From Gemmatimonadota bacterium (lineage in GTDB: Bacteria; Gemmatimonadota; Gemmatimonadetes; Gemmatimonadales; GWC2-71-9), in NCBI GenBank assembly GCA_027294455.1, contig JAPULZ010000174.1, positions 1 through 64,000 on the forward strand: a stretch of 64,000 nt of DNA, read 5' to 3'. The translations under genes were made by a program, and so were the position numbers. Each line of letters opens with the position of its first letter. The first letter of the stretch is position 1. Under the pieces are notes generated by a model. It had not been told where the DNA came from. It made no database searches and worked only from the letters and a program-made list of their open reading frames with translations. This document shows, piece by piece, positions 46,831-54,818 of the stretch.

Positions 46831-47973
46831 CTATTGGGAGGGCGTGATGGTGATGCCGATGGTGAGGTACCAACCGCGCTCGGTGGCCCCCGCCCCGTCT
46901 CGCTGAAACCGCTCGAGGGCCACGTCGACTATGGCGCGGCGGGCCGCGAACATGGCGCCGGTCCCGATGGCGAAATTCCACTCGGTGGGTTGTTCGAGCG
47001 TCGGGCTGAAAGGGAGCTGGGCATACCGCACTCCCACACGCAGCGGAAAGTGTCCCCGGCCGGTCGGGTCGGTCCCGAACTCGAGACCAGATCCCACCTC
47101 CCAGGTGTCGAACGCGTTCGATCCCGACGCCGCCAGGTCGGCGGCACTGCGGCTCCACGAGCGCCACTTCGCCGTGGTCATCCAGCGGCCGTTCCCCAAG
47201 ACGCCGATCAGGATCCCGCCGGCCAGCATCCGTGGCATGGTGATGTCTTGGAAGGACCCGTCTTTGAGACTGCTCGTGAGCTTTCCGTTGACGCGGGCGG
47301 ATGCCGCCACGCTCACCCGATCAGAAAGGAGCCAGATGACGCCAGCGGAAAACCCGGTGCCGCGAAAGCTCAACACATCACGCTGCTCGAACGACCGGAA
47401 CTCATCGCTGTCGAAATCTCGCCGGGCGACGACCCGGCTCGATCCCGTCATGAGATGCAACGCCGCACCCAGGCCCAACGACGCTCCGGCCCGCCAGCCG
47501 ATGGCCGCGCGGACATCCACCACGCCGCCGTCGGAGATGATCCGGTCCGTGACTGGCACGGGCCCGGCCGGGGTCGCCACGGTGTCCTGCGTGGTCAGGT
47601 CGAACGAGCGCTCGGTATAGGTCGAGAATCCCAGATTGAAGGAAAACGCGCTGCGGGCAATCCCACCGCCGATGAATCCCAAGGGGAACCGCGTTTCGCG
47701 CAGTCCGGTCACGTCGACCCCGGCCGCGCTGTACTCGCGGAAGCTCGTGGCGCTGACCGCACTCACCGTGACACGATCGAACCCCGTCGCGCCAGCCGGA
47801 TTGAGCGCGGACGCGCGATCGAACATGGCCGACCCGCCACCCAGGGCCTGCGACCGCGCGCTGAGCGGGCGGGCGGGGAAGCCGAGTCCCCGCGTGCCGT
47901 AGATAGAGTTCTGCGCCTGCACGCTAGCCGGAATCGCGGCCGCCAGGAGGCCGATCAGTGCCAGCCGGTTCAT
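46831..47973 (-). CDS. Outer-membrane beta-barrel protein, PorV/FadL-like
   Basis: The 380-residue protein has a signal peptide (1-21, ending VQAQ) and a long series of alternating, aromatic-terminated strands up to a last strand ending YLTIGITITPSQ. The opening IYGTRGLGFPARPLSARSQALGGGSAMFDRASALNPAGA resembles the FadL/PorV (UPF0164) family, where it forms an N-terminal plug with the NPAG motif. The start overlaps the stop of the lipoprotein gene (ATGA), so the two are a likely pair. Confidence 0.75.
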   Translation of the reverse strand: MNRLALIGLLAAAIPASVQAQNSIYGTRGLGFPARPLSARSQALGGGSAMFDRASALNPAGATGFDRVTVSAVSATSFREYSAAGVDVTGLRETRFPLGFIGGGIARSAFSFNLGFSTYTERSFDLTTQDTVATPAGPVPVTDRIISDGGVVDVRAAIGWRAGASLGLGAALHLMTGSSRVVARRDFDSDEFRSFEQRDVLSFRGTGFSAGVIWLLSDRVSVAASARVNGKLTSSLKDGSFQDITMPRMLAGGILIGVLGNGRWMTTAKWRSWSRSAADLAASGSNAFDTWEVGSGLEFGTDPTGRGHFPLRVGVRYAQLPFSPTLEQPTEWNFAIGTGAMFAARRAIVDVALERFQRDGAGATERGWYLTIGITITPSQ

Positions 47974-49166
47974 CGAGGCACGAAGCTGAAGGGCGGCACA
48001 AACGTCACGCGTATCGCCGGGTGCAAGCCAGGCGTCTTGCTCGACCCCAAACGCAACTCCCCGATCGTGCTCCCTTCGCCGTTCACCCGGAGCACCAAGG
48101 TGCGCACGATGGTGGTATCCGTTTGCCACACGACCATGAGTTGGGTGATGTCCACGATGATCGTATCGGTGGACCCGACGGGGACGGCATTGGTGACGCG
48201 TAACGAATCCTGCGTGACGATCAGCGGCGACTTGGGGCCGAAATCGGCACTCACCCCGTCCGCGGCCACCCGCAGTGTGTCGGACGGCGCGCCCAGCACG
48301 GGTTCGAACGGCACCAGCAAGAGCTCGGCCTTCACCACCTCGGACGAGTCGATGATGAAGGACGGCACGTTCACTCGCAAGAAGGCGCGCGCCGCCGGCA
48401 ACCCGCCGACGACGAGTGCATCCGGGTCGGGGCTCGTGGGTGGTCCGGTGTACACGAACGTGTCGAACGTGGCGAACCGAAAGTCCATTCGGGCCACCGG
48501 GACACCGGCAGAATCTGCCTGCACGAAACGCTGCAGCAAGGGACCGAGGGTGATCTCGGTGGTCGACATCGTGGCAAACGCCGGCGACGCGCCCCGGATG
48601 GCGAGGCCCACCGCCGCTCGGCTGCTGTCCTCGACCAACCTGGGAAACGCGTCGGCCGGGAGGATGGCGGAGATGGTATCCGACGTCACGCTGTCAGGCA
48701 CGGCAAAGACGCCGATGATCGTGCTGTCTTCGAAGAACGGCGTGACATCGTCGAAGCTCGTGAGCGAATCAATCGTGATCGGCAAGCGATGCACGGTGAT
48801 TTCCAAGCCGGTGACGTCGTGACTGCGGTTGGTGAGGACGATGTCCAGTCGGAACGAATCGACCGCCAGGACCGGCACGCGGTTGAGTGAATCGAGGAAC
48901 GTGCTGTCGCTGAACGCGAAAAACCGCACGAGACCCCTGGTGGTCTGACTGCTACCGCCGACGAGCTGCATGCCGATCGCCTGGTGCGGCATCACGTAGC
49001 CGGTAAACGTCGTATCGCGCACGATGACGCCGGTCAGCAGCGAATCGATCAGCTGGATCTTCGCGGTCGGGCAAAAATCCGGACACGATCCCGGCGCCGT
49101 GATGGACTCCCCGCACGCGGCGAGCAGCAGCACGATGATATTAGGTAAGCCGAACCGTCTTGCCAT
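47970..49166 (-). CDS. Large lipoprotein of unknown function
   Basis: The 398-residue protein has a lipobox (LLLAAC, Cys18) and a beta-rich body with many DS/TD steps; it has no clear family. A C-terminal DNRLR-like part resembles DNRLRE/TGF-propeptide-like domains, with VVKAELLLVP and TIVRTLVLRVNGEGSTIGELRLGS, but I am not sure. It is translationally coupled to the outer-membrane protein downstream and overlaps the eutN end by 26 bp. Confidence 0.65.
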   Translation of the reverse strand: MARRFGLPNIIVLLLAACGESITAPGSCPDFCPTAKIQLIDSLLTGVIVRDTTFTGYVMPHQAIGMQLVGGSSQTTRGLVRFFAFSDSTFLDSLNRVPVLAVDSFRLDIVLTNRSHDVTGLEITVHRLPITIDSLTSFDDVTPFFEDSTIIGVFAVPDSVTSDTISAILPADAFPRLVEDSSRAAVGLAIRGASPAFATMSTTEITLGPLLQRFVQADSAGVPVARMDFRFATFDTFVYTGPPTSPDPDALVVGGLPAARAFLRVNVPSFIIDSSEVVKAELLLVPFEPVLGAPSDTLRVAADGVSADFGPKSPLIVTQDSLRVTNAVPVGSTDTIIVDITQLMVVWQTDTTIVRTLVLRVNGEGSTIGELRLGSSKTPGLHPAIRVTFVPPFSFVPR

Positions 49167-49428
49167 TTGCATCAAACGAGTCCACGATTGCCATGATGAC
49201 CGCATCGACGGGTCTGTCTCTCGTCAACTCCGTCTGCCGCGCTGATGAACCGGCCGCGTAGAGCACCACGTCGCTCAAGCCCGCGCCCACCGCGTCGACG
49301 GCGATAGCGTAGTCGCCAGCCGGTTTCATGTCGAGTGTCAAGTGTTGTACGACCAGCAACTTCGTTCCATCCAGAGATGGATCCTTCCGGGTTGCCACTA
49401 CCGAGCCAATGACGCGTCCCATTCTCAT
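49141..49428 (-). CDS. EutN/CcmL-type pentameric vertex protein
   Basis: The 95-residue protein matches the BMC-P family along its whole length: MGRVIGSVVATRKDPSLDGTKLLVVQ, AVDAVGAGLSDVVLYAAGSSARQ and PVDAVIMAIVDSF. Such proteins cap the corners of carboxysomes and metabolosomes. No BMC-H or BMC-T shell protein or signature enzyme is nearby. ATG at 49428 overlaps the cdd stop (ATGA). Confidence 0.9.
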   Translation of the reverse strand: MRMGRVIGSVVATRKDPSLDGTKLLVVQHLTLDMKPAGDYAIAVDAVGAGLSDVVLYAAGSSARQTELTRDRPVDAVIMAIVDSFDANGKTVRLT

Positions 49429-49814
49429 GGTGCGAGATCCTCCGGCCCAAATCGGTCGGGAATCAGGGCGGCCAGTTTCCACCGCCGCGAACCGGCCGGG
49501 CCGACGGACTCCACCGCGAGCTCGGTCCCCATCTCCGCCAGCACCTGCCGGCACGCGCCACACGGGGCGGACGGCGGCGAGGCCTCCGTCACGATGACCA
49601 GACGTTTGAACCGTCTCGCGCCCGCGGCCACCGCCGCACCCAGGGCCACGCGCTCCGCGCAATTGGTCAGCCCATACGCGGCATTCTCCACATTGGCTCC
49701 GGCGAAGATTCGCCCATCGTCGGCCTGGAGGGCGGCCCCGACCTTGAAACCACTGTAAGGTGCGTACGCATTGGCCTGCGCTTCCTTCGCCACCTGTACG
49801 AGTCGATCCCTCAT
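49425..49814 (-). CDS. cdd: Cytidine deaminase
   Basis: The 129-residue enzyme deaminates cytidine and deoxycytidine. The zinc ligands are Cys52 in NCAERVAL (with catalytic Glu54) and Cys85 and Cys88 in APCGACRQVL. YAPYSGFKVGAAL and GANVENAAYGLT are typical. It overlaps deoB, forming a nucleoside-salvage pair. Confidence 0.96.
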   Translation of the reverse strand: MRDRLVQVAKEAQANAYAPYSGFKVGAALQADDGRIFAGANVENAAYGLTNCAERVALGAAVAAGARRFKRLVIVTEASPPSAPCGACRQVLAEMGTELAVESVGPAGSRRWKLAALIPDRFGPEDLAP

Positions 49815-51016
49815 CCGCCTCTGTCCGGGTCGTCGAGAACCTGCTCCAGGAACGAGTCCCCCGTCGGTTGATCCACACCAAAGTACCGCGCCACCGTGGC
49901 CCCCACATCGGCGAACGCCCGAGATCCCAGCGCTGCGGGGCGAATCCGGCCGCCCACCACCAGCAGCGGGACCGCCTCCCGCGAGTGATCGGTGGACGGG
50001 GTGGTCGGATCGTTGCCGTGGTCCGCAGTGAGAATCATCAGATCGTCCTCCCGAAGCAACCCGATGAGCCGGGGAAGAGCCCGGTCCAACTCCCTCAGCC
50101 CCTCATAAAACCCCGCCACATCGTTTCTGTGCCCCCAGCTCTGATCGAACTCGATGACGTTGGCAAAGAGCAGCCCCGAGTCCATGGCACGCAGCGCGTC
50201 CTCCATGAGCCGAAACGCCTCCGCATTGGTGGAGGCATGCTCGCTCGTGATGCCGCGACCCGCAAACAGGTCGTCCACTTTCCCCACGCCGACCCGCTCG
50301 ATCCCGGCGGCGGCCAGACGATCCAGCAGCGTCGGGGCGGGCGGCTCCACCGAGAAATCCCGGCGGTGCTCGGCTATCCGGGCGAACGCCCCGGGCTCCC
50401 CCACGAAGGGGCGCGCGATGACCCGGGAAACGGCATGCTCGCCGGTCAGCATCCGGCGGGCCGACTCGCAGGCATCGTACAGTTCTTCCAGGGACACCGT
50501 GTCTTCGTGTGCCGCGATTTGGAAGACGCTGTCCGCGGAGGTGTAAAGAATCCACGCGCCCGATGCCAGATGTTGGGGGCCGAATTCCTCGATGACCGCC
50601 GTTCCGGAAGCCGCCTTGTTGGCGAGCACCTGACGACCCGTCGCCGCCTCGAACCGGGCCACGACGTCGGCGGGAAAACCGCCGGGGTAGACGGGAAACG
50701 GCTCGTCCAATATGACGCCGCACAATTCCCAGTGACCCGCCGTGGAGTCTTTGCCCTTCGAGACGGGCAGCGCGACCCCGTGGGCCGCCAAGGCCCCAGC
50801 ACAGGGCATGCCCGCCAGCGGCCGGCAGCATCCGAGCCCCAGCTGCTCCAGAAAGGGAAGATCGAGACCGCCCATCGCGCGGGCCACGTTGCCCAACGTG
50901 TCGCTCCCGGCGTCCCCGTACGCTGCCGTGTCGGGTGCCTCACCGATACCCACGCCGTCGAGGATCACCAGGACGACGCGACCTCGCCGCGGCGAGTCGC
51001 CTACGCCTGAGTCCAC
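49811..51016 (-). CDS. deoB: Phosphopentomutase
   Basis: The 401-residue alkaline-phosphatase-fold enzyme interconverts ribose-1- and ribose-5-phosphate. VVLVILDGVGIGEAPDTAAYGDAGSDTLGN (metal site), GKDSTAGHWE (phosphorylated threonine) and LTADHGNDPTTPSTDHSRE are present. It overlaps alr by 16 bp and cdd by 4 bp. Confidence 0.96.
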   Translation of the reverse strand: MDSGVGDSPRRGRVVLVILDGVGIGEAPDTAAYGDAGSDTLGNVARAMGGLDLPFLEQLGLGCCRPLAGMPCAGALAAHGVALPVSKGKDSTAGHWELCGVILDEPFPVYPGGFPADVVARFEAATGRQVLANKAASGTAVIEEFGPQHLASGAWILYTSADSVFQIAAHEDTVSLEELYDACESARRMLTGEHAVSRVIARPFVGEPGAFARIAEHRRDFSVEPPAPTLLDRLAAAGIERVGVGKVDDLFAGRGITSEHASTNAEAFRLMEDALRAMDSGLLFANVIEFDQSWGHRNDVAGFYEGLRELDRALPRLIGLLREDDLMILTADHGNDPTTPSTDHSREAVPLLVVGGRIRPAALGSRAFADVGATVARYFGVDQPTGDSFLEQVLDDPDRGG

Positions 51017-52095
51017 GTTCTCCGGTAGACCCGCCGCAACCGCCCGCCGAGTCCCGTCAGGATCTCATAGGAAATCGTACCAGCCCAATCGGCAAACTCG
51101 TCGATGGTGATGGCGTCGCCGGCGTCTTCGCCGATCAAGGTCACGATATCGCCGAGTTGCACGGTGGCCTGTTCGCTGGGGCCGAGGTCGATCATCATCA
51201 TGTCCATGGTGATACGGCCGACCACCGGGTAACGCCGGCCGGCCACCAAGACGCTGGCGCGGTTCTGCACGGCGCGGGGAACCCCATCCGCATACCCCAG
51301 CGACACGGTGCCGACCACCGTCCGCCGCGGTGCCGACCACTCGGCACCGTAGCTGACCGATTCGCCCGTCTCCAGCACTCTCGTGCCCACCACCCGCGCT
51401 CGGACCGTCACCACCGGTCGGGGCGGCTCGAGATCCGCCGCGGCGACCCCGCCAAAAAGGAATATCCCGGGACGCGCGAGGTCGAACTCCCCGGGAGCCC
51501 GCAACGCGCCGGCGCTGTTGGCCACGTGCACGACGGCGGGGCGCTGGGGCAATCTCGAGAGCGCTGCCTCGAAACGCCGGAGCTGCTCGTCCATCGACGC
51601 CGGTGAGAAGTCGGCCGAATGAAAATGGGTGAATACCCCTTCGGGCGGGTGACCGGCCACGACCGCCAGCGCCTCGGTGTCGTCCCAGCGAATGCCGGCT
51701 CGTCCCATCCCCGTGTCGATTTCGCAGTGGTAGGGCAGATTCGCATCCCACTGCTGGATCACGGCGGGATGATCCAGCACGGGACGAAGCTCATGATCGC
51801 GCAACCGGGGCAATTGCTCGGCGAGAGCGGGCGTGAACACGATGATTGGCAGTTGCACGCCGTGGGCCGCCAGCTCCAGCCCTTCCTCGATGGTCGCCAC
51901 ACCGAACCCCCACGGGGCGACCGAGGCGAGGGCCGCCACGATCGGCAGCGCGCCGAGGCCGTACCCGTCCGCCTTTACCATGGGGAGAAGTGCTGAGCTC
52001 GCTGCCCGGCCGACGGCGTTGGCGTTGGCGACGAGGTTGTCGAGGTCTATTTCGACCCAAGCGCGATCATGATGTTTGTCCGTTGACACGCTCAC
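51001..52095 (-). CDS. alr: Alanine racemase
   Basis: The 364-residue PLP enzyme supplies D-alanine for peptidoglycan. The PLP lysine is K41 (MVKADGYGLG); the catalytic tyrosine lies in SVSYGAEW, and the RITMDMMMIDLG and C-terminal GRLRRVYR segments fit the family. It starts with GTG at 52095, first in a long run of minus-strand genes, and shares a promoter region with mazG. Confidence 0.95.
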   Translation of the reverse strand: MSVSTDKHHDRAWVEIDLDNLVANANAVGRAASSALLPMVKADGYGLGALPIVAALASVAPWGFGVATIEEGLELAAHGVQLPIIVFTPALAEQLPRLRDHELRPVLDHPAVIQQWDANLPYHCEIDTGMGRAGIRWDDTEALAVVAGHPPEGVFTHFHSADFSPASMDEQLRRFEAALSRLPQRPAVVHVANSAGALRAPGEFDLARPGIFLFGGVAAADLEPPRPVVTVRARVVGTRVLETGESVSYGAEWSAPRRTVVGTVSLGYADGVPRAVQNRASVLVAGRRYPVVGRITMDMMMIDLGPSEQATVQLGDIVTLIGEDAGDAITIDEFADWAGTISYEILTGLGGRLRRVYRRTWTQA

Positions 52096-52112
52096 AATTT
52101 AGCGGGTATTGT
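52083..52112 (+). promoter_or_regulatory. Promoter of mazG, predicted near-leaderless
   Basis: TTGACA (52083-52088) and TATTGT (52107-52112) are 18 bp apart. Transcription would begin about 52119, two or three bases before the ATG at 52122. The -10 hexamer overlaps that of the opposite alr promoter. Confidence 0.65.
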
Positions 52113-52136
52113 ACTGGCAGTATGCCGCAAATGCAA
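52108..52136 (-). promoter_or_regulatory. Promoter of alr, predicted near-leaderless
   Basis: On the minus strand, TTGCAT (52136-52131) and TACAAT (52113-52108) are 17 bp apart. Transcription would begin near 52101, about six bases before the GTG at 52095. Five of its -10 bases are the complement of the mazG -10 box. Confidence 0.65.
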
Positions 52137-52904
52137 GAACCATCAGCGCTTGGGCGCATCGTGGAGCTCGTGCGGGACCTGCGAAGACGGTGTTCGTGGG
52201 ACCGGGTCCAGACACGGGAAACGCTTCGGCCGTATCTGGTGGAAGAAGTGCTCGAGCTGGACCATGCGCTCTCCAAGGGTGACCCGGTCGAGATCAAGGC
52301 CGAGCTCGGCGACATGTTGCTCCACCTCGCCTTTCAGATCGTGTTGGGCGAAGAACGTGGCGACTTCGGCGCGGAAGACGTGACGAACGCCATCGTCACC
52401 AAGATGAAGCGGCGTCACCCCCATCTCTTCGATCTGGGCGACGAACCCGAGACCTGGGAACGGCAGAAGCTGCAGGAGCACGCATCGAGTGCCCGCAGCG
52501 TGCTAGACGGGCTTCCCCCCACTTTGCCGGCGATCCTCATGGCATATCGGCTACAGGAGCGGGCGGCGGGGGTGGGGTTTGATTGGCCGGACGTCGCCGG
52601 TCCCCGGGCAAAGGTCGACGAGGAGCTCGCGGAAGTCGACGCGGAGCTGGCGAACGGGGCCGATGCCCAGCGCGTGCAGGCGGAGCTTGGCGATCTGTTG
52701 TTCTCGGTGGTCAATCTTGCGCGCAAGCTGGGACACGATCCCCGCACGGCGCTCGAAGGAGCCAACGCGCGATTCAGCGAGCGGTTTCGACGTGTGGAAG
52801 AGCTTGCGGTCGAGCAGGGGGTGGACGTGGGAAGTGCGCCGCTGGAAGAGCTGGATCGGTTGTGGGATGAAGCGAAAGAACGCCGGCAGAAGCCGCCACG
52901 TTAG
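52122..52904 (+). CDS. mazG: Nucleoside triphosphate pyrophosphohydrolase MazG
   Basis: The 260-residue protein has two MazG domains, as in the E. coli enzyme: the first (about 10-115) with CSWDRVQTRETLRPYLVEEVLEL and GDMLLHLAFQ, the second (about 145-240) with FDWPDVAGPRAKVDEELAEVDAEL and AELGDLLFSVVNLAR. It hydrolyses (d)NTPs to monophosphates, in housecleaning and stress. The ATG at 52122 was chosen; the promoter leaves almost no leader. Confidence 0.93.
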   Translation: MPQMQEPSALGRIVELVRDLRRRCSWDRVQTRETLRPYLVEEVLELDHALSKGDPVEIKAELGDMLLHLAFQIVLGEERGDFGAEDVTNAIVTKMKRRHPHLFDLGDEPETWERQKLQEHASSARSVLDGLPPTLPAILMAYRLQERAAGVGFDWPDVAGPRAKVDEELAEVDAELANGADAQRVQAELGDLLFSVVNLARKLGHDPRTALEGANARFSERFRRVEELAVEQGVDVGSAPLEELDRLWDEAKERRQKPPR

Positions 52905-52925
52905 ACGTTTCTGGCGTACTGGTGC

Positions 52926-53045
52926 GGGGCCGTGCGGCTCCGCATGCAAGTAAGCTCACCGCCTTGAGGCGCAGCACACCGGCACCGCCCTCCGACGCGC
53001 ATGCGAAGCCATAGGGCCTACGTATATGAGGAGCCGCACGGCCCC
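52926..53045. repeat. Long-armed inverted repeat between convergent mazG and asnS
   Basis: The 16-base arm GGGGCCGTGCGGCTCC (52926-52941) is perfectly complementary to 53030-53045, and the next bases CGCATGC (52941-52947) pair with GCATGCG (52999-53005). A small CGCCTTGAGGCG hairpin lies within. No T-run follows on either strand. It may be a bidirectional terminator, a REP-like element or a structured RNA. Confidence 0.65.
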
Positions 53046-53066
53046 CGCTCCCGGCCGCCAAGAAAT

Positions 53067-54365
53067 CTAGGGCCGCAGCCGGTGCACCTGCCGCGGAAAC
53101 GCAATGGCTTCTCGCACGTGCGGAATTCCACAGATCCAAGCCACGGTCCGCTCCACCCCCAACCCAAACCCCGAATGCACGAAGGTCCCGTACTTCCGCA
53201 GATCCAGATACCATCCGTACACGTCCTCCGGTAGCCCCTCTTCGCGAATGCGCCCGAGCAGGATGCCGTAGTCGTCTTCGCGCTGGCTGCCGCCGATGAT
53301 CTCACCGTAGCCCTCGGGCGCCAGACAGTCGTTGTTGAGAACCGTGCGGGGATCGTCTGGATTGCGCTTCATGTAGAAGGCTTTGGCTTCTTTGGGATAG
53401 TTGTAGACGAACACCGGCTTCTCATGCCACGTGGCGATGATGGTTTCTTCCTCGGCGCCGAGATCCTTGCCCCATTCGATGTCTTGCCCCTCTTGCTGCA
53501 GTCGGGCCACGGCATCCGTGTAGGACACTCGGGGGAACGGCGGCTCGACCAGGGCGAGCTTGGCGTTATCGCGCTCCAGCACGGCCAGCTCGGCGGCTCG
53601 GCGCTCGAGACAGCGCCGCACGATGTAGGAGATGAAATCCTCCTGTAGCCCCATGTTGGCATCGGAGTCGTACCAGGCCACCTCAGGCTCCACCATCCAG
53701 AATTCGGTCAGGTGCCGCCGCGTTTTGGATTTCTCGGCGCGGAAGGTGGGCCCGAAGCAATACACTTTTCCGAGAGCCGCGGCCGCCGCCTCGACGTAGA
53801 GTTGTCCGGTTTGCGCCAGGTAGGCTTTGCCGAGATCGAAGTACTCCGTTTCGAAGAGACTGCCGGCTTCCTCACCGATGGCAGCGGTGAGCAGCGGCGT
53901 GTCGACCAGATAGAAGTCCCGCTCGTAGAAGAAGTCGCGGATGGCCTGCACGACCTCGTGCCGCACCTTCATGATGGCTTCCTGGCGCTTGCTGCGGAGC
54001 CACAGATGGCGCTGCTCAAACAAGAACGTGGTGCCGTGTTGTTTCGGCGTGATGGGAAAATCGGTGCTGGTCCCGATCACCACCAGTCCCGTCAAACCCA
54101 TCTCGACCCCACCGGGCGAGCGGTCATCCGCGCGGATGGCACCGGTGGCAAAGACCGACGTCTCCTGGGTGAGCCCCTTGGCCACTTCCCACACGGCTTC
54201 GTCCACTTCATTTTTCGGGACGACGCACTGCAAGTAGCCGGTACCATCCCGCAGCACGACAAACGCGATCTTGCCGCTCGAACGGGTTTGCGACACCCAG
54301 GCCCGCAGCGAGACGTTTTCGCCGACGCGCGCGGGAAGGTCCCTGATACGTAAGACGTCTTCCAT
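53067..54365 (-). CDS. asnS: Asparaginyl-tRNA synthetase
   Basis: The 432-residue class IIb synthetase has an N-terminal OB-fold anticodon-binding domain (about 15-105) and the class II core with motif 2 (GPTFRAEKSKTRRHLTEFWMVEPE) and motif 3 near the end (GFGLGVERTVAWI). The asparagine enzyme is distinguished from AspRS by its size and by the motif-2 region. ATG at 54365 was chosen; the frame to 54482 overlaps the divergent gene. Confidence 0.94.
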   Translation of the reverse strand: MEDVLRIRDLPARVGENVSLRAWVSQTRSSGKIAFVVLRDGTGYLQCVVPKNEVDEAVWEVAKGLTQETSVFATGAIRADDRSPGGVEMGLTGLVVIGTSTDFPITPKQHGTTFLFEQRHLWLRSKRQEAIMKVRHEVVQAIRDFFYERDFYLVDTPLLTAAIGEEAGSLFETEYFDLGKAYLAQTGQLYVEAAAAALGKVYCFGPTFRAEKSKTRRHLTEFWMVEPEVAWYDSDANMGLQEDFISYIVRRCLERRAAELAVLERDNAKLALVEPPFPRVSYTDAVARLQQEGQDIEWGKDLGAEEETIIATWHEKPVFVYNYPKEAKAFYMKRNPDDPRTVLNNDCLAPEGYGEIIGGSQREDDYGILLGRIREEGLPEDVYGWYLDLRKYGTFVHSGFGLGVERTVAWICGIPHVREAIAFPRQVHRLRP

Positions 54366-54450
54366 GGCGCGAGAATGGTATGGCGGCGCCACCGAAAATG
54401 GAAGTGAATCGGCGCCGGGCGGCGCCCCGACATCCGAACCACGAGGTCTC

Positions 54451-54804
54451 ATGACAAGCGAGTTAGCGGCAAAGACGTGCATACCCTGCCGGGGCGGCGT
54501 CCCGCCTCTGCCGAGCGATGAAATCCGAAAACTCCTCGGCCAGCTGGGCGGGGATTGGAAGGTGGTCGACGATCACCACCTACAAAAGGATTACGCATTC
54601 AAGGACTTCGCCGAGGCGCTGGCATACACCAACCGGGTGGGCGCCATGGCGGAAGAACAGGGTCATCACCCGGACATCTACCTGGCGTGGGGCAAGGTGG
54701 GGGTCACGGTTTGGACGCACAAAATCGACGGCCTCACGGAGAGTGATTTCGTCTTCGCCGCCAAATGTGACGCTGTCCTATCGGGCGCCGTACCTCCCGG
54801 GTAG
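54451..54804 (+). CDS. Pterin-4a-carbinolamine dehydratase (PCD/DCoH)
   Basis: The 117-residue protein has the family core: the active-site HHP (72-74) in EEQGHHPDIYL, followed by VGVTVWTHKIDGLTESDF with His90. It recycles tetrahydrobiopterin after aromatic hydroxylases, or has a role in molybdopterin. No phenylalanine hydroxylase is nearby. The extra 20 N-terminal residues contain CIPC. It is divergent from asnS and convergent with the LVIVD gene. Confidence 0.9.
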   Translation: MTSELAAKTCIPCRGGVPPLPSDEIRKLLGQLGGDWKVVDDHHLQKDYAFKDFAEALAYTNRVGAMAEEQGHHPDIYLAWGKVGVTVWTHKIDGLTESDFVFAAKCDAVLSGAVPPG

Positions 54805-54818
54805 ACAGAAGCGGCGGC

